The translations under genes were made by a program, and so were the position numbers. The notes under the pieces were generated by a model, which made no database searches, had not been told where the DNA came from, and worked only from the letters and a program-made list of their open reading frames with translations. This document shows, one piece after another, positions 33,612 to 41,611 of a DNA stretch of 45,739 nucleotides. Numbering within the stretch: the stretch's first letter is position 1; each line of letters starts with the position of its first letter. Source of the DNA: Verrucomicrobiota bacterium. GTDB lineage: Bacteria; Verrucomicrobiota; Verrucomicrobiia; Verrucomicrobiales; Akkermansiaceae. The stretch spans positions 1 to 45,739 of the forward strand of contig JAPLUI010000276.1 in NCBI GenBank assembly GCA_026397725.1, written 5' to 3'.

Positions 33612-34616
33612 ATGCGCAAACATATGACGGCAGTTGGCATTTGGAGTCTGACCTCGGTATTGGGCCTTGCCCAAGCTCCCACTCCCACTTCTCCTCCCAT
33701 CGATTACGCGGCCCGCGTGCAGTCGGTGGAAAACCTCAAACAGCACATCGCCCAACGCGAGGAGCGCTTCGAGTTTCTCAAGAAGGACTTGCTCGCCTTG
33801 GATGCCCGGGTCGAAAAGCAGATCGATGACATTGTCAAGAGACTGGCGTCGCTCAAGGATTCGCAGGATTCCAAGACCAAGGTGGCCAATATCAAGGAGG
33901 ACGTGATGAAGGCCTTGGTGCGGACGATCTGGCTCTACCGGCAAAAGCGGGTGGACGTGTTTGAGCGGATGCGCAAGGATTCGAACGTGCCCAAAGAAGA
34001 GCTGGAAAAAACCCTCAAAACATTTGACGACCGGATCGGCAAGCGCGTCGATCAGATCATGGAGCTGGCCAAATCGTTCCCCGGCCATGAGGACGTCGAG
34101 AAGTATGAATCCTACGGCACATCCTATTACAACGGCTGGAATCAGGTGAACTCGCAAGTCAGCGAGGAATGGAAACAAAACCGCCGTGCCAGCACCGCCG
34201 GCCGGGTGGCACGCCGCGATTTGTTGCAAGAACTTGACAAGGCGGTGGAAACCAATCAATCCCGCCGGGCCTCGATCGCCGACGCCCTGGCCAACCGCAA
34301 GCTCAGCGACAAGGAGCGTGCCCTGCAACAGGAGGAACTCGGCCGGCTCGATGCCACCATTGACAAGCTCAGGGCGGATCGGCGCGAGTTGGTGCTGCCT
34401 GACGGCGGCGGCGCATCCCGTGAAATCGGTGCCGGCGAGGCCCATGACGCCGAACAAATGTTAGACGACGCGCGGAGCGACTTGGCCCGCGATTTCTCGG
34501 ACATCATGCGCAAGTATGCCGAACTCGACCCCGAGCGGACCCGGATCTTCGACTTGAAAGCGAACCTCAAGGCCCGCGAGGAGTGGTTGAAGAAAAATCC
34601 GCCCCCGGCCAAGTGA
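33612..34616 (+). CDS. Secreted coiled-coil protein of unknown function
   Basis: The 334-residue protein starts with a short signal-like segment (MTAVGIWSLTSVLGLAQA, reached from the ATG at 33612 or an internal ATG at 33624). The remainder is almost entirely charged helix: QHIAQREERFEFLKKDLLAL, VEKQIDDIVKRLASLKDS, ELEKTLKTFDDRIGKRVDQI, KLSDKERALQQEELGRLD. These suggest an extended coiled coil in the periplasm. One less helical insert reads ESYGTSYYNGWNQV. I do not recognise the family and no catalytic motif is visible. It stands alone between spacers, with its own candidate promoter. Confidence 0.85.
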   Translation: MRKHMTAVGIWSLTSVLGLAQAPTPTSPPIDYAARVQSVENLKQHIAQREERFEFLKKDLLALDARVEKQIDDIVKRLASLKDSQDSKTKVANIKEDVMKALVRTIWLYRQKRVDVFERMRKDSNVPKEELEKTLKTFDDRIGKRVDQIMELAKSFPGHEDVEKYESYGTSYYNGWNQVNSQVSEEWKQNRRASTAGRVARRDLLQELDKAVETNQSRRASIADALANRKLSDKERALQQEELGRLDATIDKLRADRRELVLPDGGGASREIGAGEAHDAEQMLDDARSDLARDFSDIMRKYAELDPERTRIFDLKANLKAREEWLKKNPPPAK

Positions 34617-34851
34617 GCGGCCGCATGGTGAGCCTGGTTTTCCTCCACACCGCCAATCGCACACCGCACCGCCGCTCCCCCGTGGCGGCGCTTTCCGAAC
34701 GACTCTCCGGCAAACGGCCACCCGACCGTCCCCTCGATGGCGGTGAACCCCGACTTGAGGCAGGAGCGAGGTGAACAGCCAGCCTATCGCAGCATGGGAC
34801 TGCGGGGTCATGGTAGTGAATCGTTGGCGTGGGAATGGGCAGACCCCAGAG

Positions 34852-35051
34852 GGGCATGCCCGTCAAGTTATGGACCTGACGCCTTGTACCGGTAAGTTCC
34901 TCGCGAATTTCTGTATCAAGCTCGTCACAATCTCCGCCCCAACTGGACATCCTGCGGTCCGATCGGACCGCAGGATGTCCAGTTGGGGACTGCTGTTGCG
35001 GGTCACTGTCGGTAACAGGGATCACATTCCCTTAACTTGACGCGCATGCCC
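34852..35051. mobile_element. 200-bp MITE-like element with 19-bp terminal inverted repeats
   Basis: The left end gggcatgcccgtcaagtta (34852-34870) and right end taacttgacgcgcatgccc (35033-35051) are reverse complements with one mismatch. The element is exactly 200 bp and is flanked on both sides by AGAG (34848-34851 and 35052-35055), a plausible 4-bp target duplication. It has no coding capacity and contains a 52-bp perfect palindrome near its middle. These features fit a non-autonomous transposon mobilised by an unseen transposase; the parent family is not identified. Confidence 0.75.
34937..34988. repeat. Perfect 52-bp palindrome, no loop
   Basis: The two 26-base halves meet at 34962/34963 and are exact reverse complements, beginning ccccaactggacatcctgcg and ending in its mirror. 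There is no spacer at all, so the single-strand hairpin would have a minimal loop. Such perfect long palindromes are usually unstable in bacteria. It lies inside the 200-bp MITE-like element. Confidence 0.95.
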
Positions 35052-35067
35052 AGAGGGGCCACAGGCA

Positions 35068-35094
35068 ATGCGGCGATCCTGGGTGTCGCCGCAT
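35068..35094. terminator. Hairpin in the spacer downstream of the 2092-residue gene
   Basis: A perfect 9-base stem atgcggcga/tcgccgcat encloses a 9-base loop. It lies about 140 bases past the stop of the minus-strand gene ending at 35237. No T-run follows on the minus strand, so an intrinsic-terminator role is doubtful. The rest of the 34617-34847 and 35095-35236 spacers holds nothing I can identify. Confidence 0.25.
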
Positions 35095-35236
35095 ATTGAA
35101 TGTGACCTTTCACCCGGCAGGTGCGCCACGGTTGTCAGAGGTCGCAATAACAGGAGACTCCAATCATCCTGAGGGAGCTTGAGAAAGTCAATGGGTGGGT
35201 CGGAGAGCGGGAGAGGGGGGAGGCCATCTGCCATCG

Positions 35237-38200
35237 CTATTGCTTCCGCAAACGGAAGAAGGTGCGGTGGTTCGAGGGGGTGATGCTGATGATCTTGAGG
35301 TCGCCACGGATGAAGGGCGTGTCTGCTACGGGAACCCAGTGCGAGAGGTCGTCGCAGGTCTCAAAGATATATGAGGTGGCCACGCTGGGGGCGAAGACTT
35401 CGATGGTGCCTTCGGTTGCTTTCCGGATGCCGATCTTCGGGAGTCCGATGGTGAATCGTTGGTACACGTCCGTGACGGATATGTTGCTACCGCCAATGAT
35501 GACCGGCAGGACGATATCGCCCTCCTGGGTCGGGCGGAGCGTGACATTTGCTGTCACAGGGACACCGTTGCTGATGGAATCGATGTCCCAGGTCATGACT
35601 CCAGCGGCATGCGTCACTGTTCCCGCAGTGGCCGTGGCGCTCACAAACTCGAACCCGGCGGGGAGCGCGTTGATGACGGCGATGCCGGTGGCCGCGTTGA
35701 TGCCGCTGTTGGATAGGGTCAGGGAAAAAGCGAACGGCTCACCGAGGTGCAACTCGCTGGCGTGAGCAGCGATGCGGGCCGCCAGTTTCGGCTCGACCTG
35801 GCCGATGGTGTTGAACACCGTCGGAGTTTCGACCACGTCGTTCGAGTCGAAGACGATGGCGGCCTTGTTCTCGATGCGGGTGCCAAGTGCCAACCCGAGC
35901 TTCGGCTTCACCCGGAAGGTCACCTGACCTTCACCGCAATGGGTATCCGCGTTGTTGGGCGGGAGGAAACCGGCCAAGGCATCATCCGGATACTGGTTAT
36001 CCTGCGTGTCCCTGGCCACCATGCGCCATTCGAGGCGGCCGTTCTGGGGATTGAATGTCGCCGTGATGTCCACGGCCAGTTGCCCCACGGTGATCCCGGT
36101 GATGGCGATGGAACTCGTGGGCGGCAGGTCGCGTGTCGAGAAGTTGAGTTGTCCCGATGGCACGGCGATCACGCGGTCGCCATAGCGGATCTCGCCGAAC
36201 TCCACCGTGGACCAGTCGAGGTTCGAGTCGAGATAATCCACCACCACCAACTCCTGCACCGGCGCGGTGGCCGTGGCGAAGTTCTCAAACCGAATCATGT
36301 AGTCCATCGCGTCCTGCGAGGAAATGAGCCGATCCGGTCCGACACCTAGCGGGCCGATCTTGTCGTTGGGATCATAGGATCGCACGACGCAGAAGTCTGG
36401 AGTTGGTGTCTTTGGTGCCTTCGGTGCATCCTTCCTCAGGCCCGCCTTGCCGTCGGAAAGCGCCGCCCAATCGGCGTCTGATAGCACGATGCCGCTTTGC
36501 GGTAGAAGGCTGCTGCCGCCACCCGGTTCGCTACTAGAAGCGGCAGGTGCCGGGATCGACGCCGGAGCCGGGGCAGACCCTGCGCCTCCTGCGCATTCCG
36601 GCGGTGTATTCTTGCAAGGTATAGCTCCCATCGCAGCGCATAAACGAGCTTTGCTTGCCTCGAGTTTCCCGAGTTCGACCTTCAGTTTCTCTTTCAGTTG
36701 TTCCCGCCTGTGGATGCCAAAGTCGCATGCGGCTTTGCAGGCTTCTTTTTCAAGTTGATTCACAAAGTCCTCACACACCTTTTCCTTGAAATCTTTTAAT
36801 TCAGCGATCTCTTGTGTGAGTCTTATGATCGCACTTTCGATCGCCTTGATCTGCTCAAGCACGAGGTCAATCTTCGTTGCCAGCGTGTTGCAGTTGTCTG
36901 CCTGCTCGACTCCCAGGTAAATCTGTTCTGGCCGATAGCATTGAGGGGATAGTATCCCCGGGATCTCCATAGGGAATGAGGCTTGATATCCGGGAGCTAC
37001 GGACGATTGATAGAAGAAATACGTCGGCCACCCTTCGGCCGGGGGCTGGATTGCGGGGTCTAGCCCGACAATCCTGAACAGGACCGCCACATCCTCCAGG
37101 TCCGTTAGTCCCGGGTTTCCAACTGTTACGGTGAAGGTGCCGGACCGCCCGAACCGAATCGCCGAAGGTCCACCCAATTCGATTTCCGGGTCACCCGCCC
37201 CGCCATCCACAATCTCAAACCCCTTCGGGATGCTGGCAATTTCTCCTCCATCCAAGACGAGGATGTCATAGGCCCCTGCGACGGCGGAGCGCAGATCGAA
37301 GCGCAGCGTCATCTCGGTGGTATCCGGAGGGTAAACCGGTTCACCCGTGATGACAGCGCTCTCAGAGCTTGTCAGCATCGTAACGGTGTTCAGTCCGAAT
37401 CCCGTCCCACGCAGTTGCACTGTGATGCTTCCTGCGTTGCCGCCCTGTTTATGCGAGATACCACTTAAGTGGAGGGTGGTGAACTCGGCCCGGATCGTGG
37501 CGTTGATCACGCCCGCCGCAAGCCACGGTGCGAATACCAGGACGTAGCACTTGTTAGCGGCGTTGGCGCTGAGCGGAACCTCAGCGTGCAGGTTTGAAAC
37601 GTAAGCCTGGGCGTAATGATCGTACTCATAAACGGAGGGGAGGTGCTCGCGGGTGGCTAGAACGCGGAACGCCTCGATGTCGGCATCCGGGGGGAAGTCG
37701 CTGATGGCTTGCGTTTGCATCAATCCGGCCTGAGCGCTCTCCTGGCTTGGTGCCCGGTTCGCAAACCTAACATCGGACGATAGCGCGCCTAACTTCGGTG
37801 CGCCCAGGCCAGCCAGTGACAGCTTGGCACTCGCGCCTCCGCCTCCGCCTGCCGCATCCACGGTAACGACCAAGCTATGATCGGCGGGCACATCAATCTC
37901 GAAGTAATAGAGTCCGTGCGACTGCATGGTGACCGGCAGATCCACCCCAACGGGCAAGGCCACGACGGTGTGGATGGGGATGGCGGTCAAGCCCGACTCC
38001 CAGAGGCGAATGTTGCCGTCGGAATGGCCCGTGGCAATCGTTGCGCGGTCCGGGGAGAACGCCACCCCTTCGATCGTGCTGGGAGCCACGTTGGCGGGAC
38101 GGAACATCTGCACGACGCGGCCCGATCCGACTTCCCACAGATATGCCATTCCCGGCAAGCCACGGTCAGCAGCGGCGATATAGAGGCCGTCCGGCGAAAA

Positions 38201-41200
38201 GACCGCATCGGACAAGGGGCGACCTTGCTGAAGAACCGACACCGCAGCTCCGGTCTGGGTGTTCCAAATGCGGATGACGCCATTGCCGTCCGCAGTCAAC
38301 GCACGGGTGTCGTCGGGTGAGATTGCCACCGCATTGACGATCTGGGTGTGGCTGGTCCACTGATAGAGGATGGCCCCGGTGGCGACATCCCACAGGATCG
38401 CCTTCTTGTCCGACCCGCCGGTAAGGGCCCGAGTGCCGTCGCGCGAGAAGGCCACTGCGGTTACGGATGCGCTGTGGCCGGTGAGCGTTCGCAGAACATT
38501 CCTGGTCACCGCATCCCAGATTCGCGCGATGCCGCGAGTGTCCCCGCCAAGCACCATCGCGCCATCCGGTGAAAAGACCGCCGGGCAGGGTTCGCCGCTC
38601 GGGGTCGCGATCCGCCGCGCTTCAGAGAAGGTGCGCCCATCCCAGATGCGGATGGTGCCGTCGCGGGAACCGGACAGGACTTCATCGTTGGCCGGCGAGA
38701 ATTGCACCGTGCTCACTGCCGCCCCGTGGCCGATGAAGGTGCCCAGCAGCGCGTTCGATGCCGTCGCGTGACTCTGCAAATTCCACATTGCCACCCGGCT
38801 GCCGGACGCCACGGCGAGCCGCACGCCATCGGGAGAGAAAGCCAGGTCGCCGGCGCTAACGACACTGGTTCCGCCACCACCGTCCGCCGGCATCACCAGC
38901 ACCCGATCCGGAGTGCTCGCCAAAGTGGGAAGAGTGATGGGAATCGCCACGGTGTTGTTAGCTTTGTTGGTCTCGTTGACCAGACCGCGTTCATCCGTCT
39001 TGAGAATCAGGTAGTAGTTGCCACCACTTATCTCCGGCAACGAAAGATTGTTCGTCACCGTGTAGGTAGCGCCCGCCGCCAGAGAGAGACCGCTGTTCCC
39101 AATGAAGCTCCCCACCATGGTGTCACCGGAGTCCAGAATCGAATTTTGTGAGAGGTAGAACGTGTCATACCATCGATCCGTCCAGTGAGCCATGGCAACG
39201 CCCCTGCCACTGTTCATCACTGAATAGGTAACTGCACTGGCACGCTCGAAACTCACCACTGCAGGCACGAGGTCCGGCAGCTCGTCTTGAGCTGCCATCG
39301 TGACCATATCCGGCCCGGTGGTGACGCTGCCCAAGCCATCCGCGCTGCCGGCACCCTCCAGCCGGTACATGCCGGGCATGCCGCTGAGCATGTAGGTGAG
39401 ACGAACCGCACCCGTCCCCGGGAACGGCCCCCACTTCACCATTCGATTCGTATCGTCCCACACACCGCTGTGGCTGATCGAGTGCGGCGTCAGCCCTGCC
39501 GGGATGCTCTCCGTTAGCGCATGGGATTTGACGCGGGATGGCGGCACCACCAGGAGTTCGATGGCCGGCGATGGCGTGTTGTTGGCGGAAATCGTCCGGC
39601 TCACCACCAACGGCGCAAGCGGGGTTGCGGTCGCGTAGTAGCCATTGGTGATGGGACTCGCCTCCAGACCGCCCACAAAAGCGCGGATCCGCAGGACCGT
39701 GTTGGAAGTGAAATCCAGCGATCCCGTGTAAAGCGCGGACGCCACCGTAGGGGCGGTGCCATCCAAAGTGTAGCGCAAGATAGCGCCAGAGGTCGCACAG
39801 GATACCGCAACCGACACCGGCAACGAGGGTCCACCGGTGACAGTGATCACCGGCCGGGCGACTGTGGGCGGGCGAACGGGGTAATCATCGCCACCTCCAG
39901 GCGCGGACGCCACGGCGATCACGCAGGACGCGGTTTCCTCCGTGGAATAGCCATTCACGCTCCACCGCCCCTGCACTGAATAAGTCCCGGCACTCCCGGA
40001 AGCCTGATAGCTCATTGTCGCTGAAGATCGTCCGGTGAACGGCCCCCATTTGACCAAACGGTTCGTCGGATCGAAGACCCCGTTCTCGGTGATGCCCGAG
40101 ACCGTCAACCCCGGCGGCAGTATATCTTCATACGCCCAGCAAAGCGCACCCGTCATCTGCGTCGCCATGATCGAGACCTCCGGCAGCCACGGCGTGTTCG
40201 TCACCACGCTGCGTGTCGTCTCCAGCGTCGGCTGCGGCGCTTTGACCGCGAACCAGGCGTTGCGCACTTCGCTGGGAAACGAGTCCGGCGCAAACCCAGC
40301 GGCCCGGATGAGCGTGGCCGTCGCCACCGGCACGCTGCCCGTGTAGAGCGTCGAGAGCGCACTCGGTGCCGTTCCATCGGTGGTATAGCGGACGCCGGCC
40401 CCGGGCGTGCTACAGCTCATTGTCACCGTCACCGGCAATGTTGTGCTTCCGGCAGGAGTAATCAACGGCTTGGCCACCGTTCCCGGACGAACGGGGTAAT
40501 CATCGCCACTTCCTGGAGCGGACGCCACGGCGATCATGTAGGACGCGGTTTCCTCCGTGGAATAGCCATCCACGCTCCACCGCCCTTCCACTGAATAAGT
40601 TCCGGCACTTCCCGAAGCTTGATAGCTCATTGTCGCTGAAGATCGTCCGGTGAACGGCCCCCATTTGACCAAGCGGTTCGTCGGATCGAAGACCCCGTTC
40701 TCGGTGATGCCCGAGACCGTCAACCCCGGCGGCAATATCTCTTCATACGCCCAGCAAAGCGCACCTGTCATCTGCGTTGCCGCGATCGAAATCTCCGGCA
40801 GCCACGGCGTGTTCGTCACCACGCTGCGCGTCGTCTCCAGCGTCGGCTGCGGCGCTTTGACCGCGAACCAAGCGTTGCGCACCTCGCTGGGAAACGAGTC
40901 CGGCGCAAACCCAGCGGCCCGGATGAGCGTGGCCGTCGCCACCTGCACGGCACCCGTGTAGAGCGTCGAGAGCGCACTCGGTGCCGTTCCATCGGTGGTA
41001 TAGCGGACGACTGCCCCGGGCGTGCTACAGCTCATTGTCACCGTCACCGGCAATGACGTGCTTCCGGCAGGAGTGATCAACGGCTTGGCCACCGTTCCCG
41101 GACGAACGGGGTACTCATCGCCACTCGCGGCAGCAATGGTCACCGGGATCTCGACCGGCGTGAACGACCACGAGCCGTCCGCCGATAAGCGACCACCGGG

Positions 41201-41515
41201 AACATGCGTCCCGGGCGGACCGGTCAGCCGATAGGTGAACTGAACCACGGGTGTCGCGGTGAACGGTCCCCAGCGAATCACCCGCTGATCCGGCAGCCAG
41301 ACGCCGCCACCCGTGACGTTGGTCACCGCTACCGATGCCGGCAGGAACTCCTCGTAGGCGTGGCAGATTGTTCCCGCAGCCGCCGTCACACTGAGACTCA
41401 CGAGCGGTTGCTGCGGAATGTCGTTGGTCGCGCTGCGTGCCACGAATGCCGGTGCACCGTGGGCGACAGAAGTCGCCAACATCAGCGCAAGCGGCAGTAT
41501 GCAGCGGGTGGTCAT
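35237..41515 (-). CDS. Giant secreted multidomain protein with chitobiase-like, CARDB, WD40, IPT/TIG and DUF11-like domains
   Basis: This 2092-residue protein has a signal peptide (MTTRCILPLALMLATSVAHG-A). It then alternates an Ig-like domain (ILPPGLTVSGITENGVFDP, VKWGPFTG) with chitobiase C-terminal-like repeats (VRYTTDGTAPSALSTLYTG), three rounds to about residue 600. A fourth Ig-like domain, a CARDB-like domain (745-860), a seven-bladed WD40 propeller (870-1180; blades end in RIWD, ILWD, RIWN and similar), a TIG-like domain and a predicted coiled coil with cysteines (about 1540-1630) follow. Then come a Pro/Ala/Ser linker, a module with SYDPNDKIGPLGVGPD, and a DUF11-like domain. The tail ends in FFRLRKQ, like the giant surface proteins of this group. 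It is probably a surface or exported adhesion or binding protein; no enzymatic motif is visible. Confidence 0.9.
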   Translation of the reverse strand: MTTRCILPLALMLATSVAHGAPAFVARSATNDIPQQPLVSLSVTAAAGTICHAYEEFLPASVAVTNVTGGGVWLPDQRVIRWGPFTATPVVQFTYRLTGPPGTHVPGGRLSADGSWSFTPVEIPVTIAAASGDEYPVRPGTVAKPLITPAGSTSLPVTVTMSCSTPGAVVRYTTDGTAPSALSTLYTGAVQVATATLIRAAGFAPDSFPSEVRNAWFAVKAPQPTLETTRSVVTNTPWLPEISIAATQMTGALCWAYEEILPPGLTVSGITENGVFDPTNRLVKWGPFTGRSSATMSYQASGSAGTYSVEGRWSVDGYSTEETASYMIAVASAPGSGDDYPVRPGTVAKPLITPAGSTTLPVTVTMSCSTPGAGVRYTTDGTAPSALSTLYTGSVPVATATLIRAAGFAPDSFPSEVRNAWFAVKAPQPTLETTRSVVTNTPWLPEVSIMATQMTGALCWAYEDILPPGLTVSGITENGVFDPTNRLVKWGPFTGRSSATMSYQASGSAGTYSVQGRWSVNGYSTEETASCVIAVASAPGGGDDYPVRPPTVARPVITVTGGPSLPVSVAVSCATSGAILRYTLDGTAPTVASALYTGSLDFTSNTVLRIRAFVGGLEASPITNGYYATATPLAPLVVSRTISANNTPSPAIELLVVPPSRVKSHALTESIPAGLTPHSISHSGVWDDTNRMVKWGPFPGTGAVRLTYMLSGMPGMYRLEGAGSADGLGSVTTGPDMVTMAAQDELPDLVPAVVSFERASAVTYSVMNSGRGVAMAHWTDRWYDTFYLSQNSILDSGDTMVGSFIGNSGLSLAAGATYTVTNNLSLPEISGGNYYLILKTDERGLVNETNKANNTVAIPITLPTLASTPDRVLVMPADGGGGTSVVSAGDLAFSPDGVRLAVASGSRVAMWNLQSHATASNALLGTFIGHGAAVSTVQFSPANDEVLSGSRDGTIRIWDGRTFSEARRIATPSGEPCPAVFSPDGAMVLGGDTRGIARIWDAVTRNVLRTLTGHSASVTAVAFSRDGTRALTGGSDKKAILWDVATGAILYQWTSHTQIVNAVAISPDDTRALTADGNGVIRIWNTQTGAAVSVLQQGRPLSDAVFSPDGLYIAAADRGLPGMAYLWEVGSGRVVQMFRPANVAPSTIEGVAFSPDRATIATGHSDGNIRLWESGLTAIPIHTVVALPVGVDLPVTMQSHGLYYFEIDVPADHSLVVTVDAAGGGGGASAKLSLAGLGAPKLGALSSDVRFANRAPSQESAQAGLMQTQAISDFPPDADIEAFRVLATREHLPSVYEYDHYAQAYVSNLHAEVPLSANAANKCYVLVFAPWLAAGVINATIRAEFTTLHLSGISHKQGGNAGSITVQLRGTGFGLNTVTMLTSSESAVITGEPVYPPDTTEMTLRFDLRSAVAGAYDILVLDGGEIASIPKGFEIVDGGAGDPEIELGGPSAIRFGRSGTFTVTVGNPGLTDLEDVAVLFRIVGLDPAIQPPAEGWPTYFFYQSSVAPGYQASFPMEIPGILSPQCYRPEQIYLGVEQADNCNTLATKIDLVLEQIKAIESAIIRLTQEIAELKDFKEKVCEDFVNQLEKEACKAACDFGIHRREQLKEKLKVELGKLEASKARLCAAMGAIPCKNTPPECAGGAGSAPAPASIPAPAASSSEPGGGSSLLPQSGIVLSDADWAALSDGKAGLRKDAPKAPKTPTPDFCVVRSYDPNDKIGPLGVGPDRLISSQDAMDYMIRFENFATATAPVQELVVVDYLDSNLDWSTVEFGEIRYGDRVIAVPSGQLNFSTRDLPPTSSIAITGITVGQLAVDITATFNPQNGRLEWRMVARDTQDNQYPDDALAGFLPPNNADTHCGEGQVTFRVKPKLGLALGTRIENKAAIVFDSNDVVETPTVFNTIGQVEPKLAARIAAHASELHLGEPFAFSLTLSNSGINAATGIAVINALPAGFEFVSATATAGTVTHAAGVMTWDIDSISNGVPVTANVTLRPTQEGDIVLPVIIGGSNISVTDVYQRFTIGLPKIGIRKATEGTIEVFAPSVATSYIFETCDDLSHWVPVADTPFIRGDLKIISITPSNHRTFFRLRKQ
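39877..41106. repeat. Two tandem 615-bp direct repeats inside the giant gene
   Basis: Copy one (about 39877-40491) and copy two (about 40492-41106) align base for base with a 615-base offset; for example gtgaacggcccccatttgac occurs at 40033 and 40648. They differ at scattered positions only. 615 is 205 codons, so loss or gain of a copy keeps the reading frame. The unit encodes one Ig-like plus one chitobiase-like domain. Third and fourth relatives on either side are much more diverged, so this duplication is recent. Confidence 0.9.
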
Positions 41516-41611
41516 GGGTCGAACTCAGTTGCAACTGTCTGGTGGATATGCGAGATCTTGAACATCTTCATGGGGAAAACCCTTCGTGCTCCGTCAGACT
41601 CGACTGCCGCC

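Noticed and set aside
33066..34457. 463-codon open frame on the minus strand
   Set aside because: It is antisense to the coiled-coil gene, crosses the epimerase remnant spacer and shows no domain; the plus-strand gene has a signal-like start and strong helical composition.
34937..34988. The 52-bp palindrome as an intrinsic terminator
   Set aside because: It has no loop and no T-run on either side, lies over 240 bases from the nearest stop codon, and sits inside a transposon-like element.
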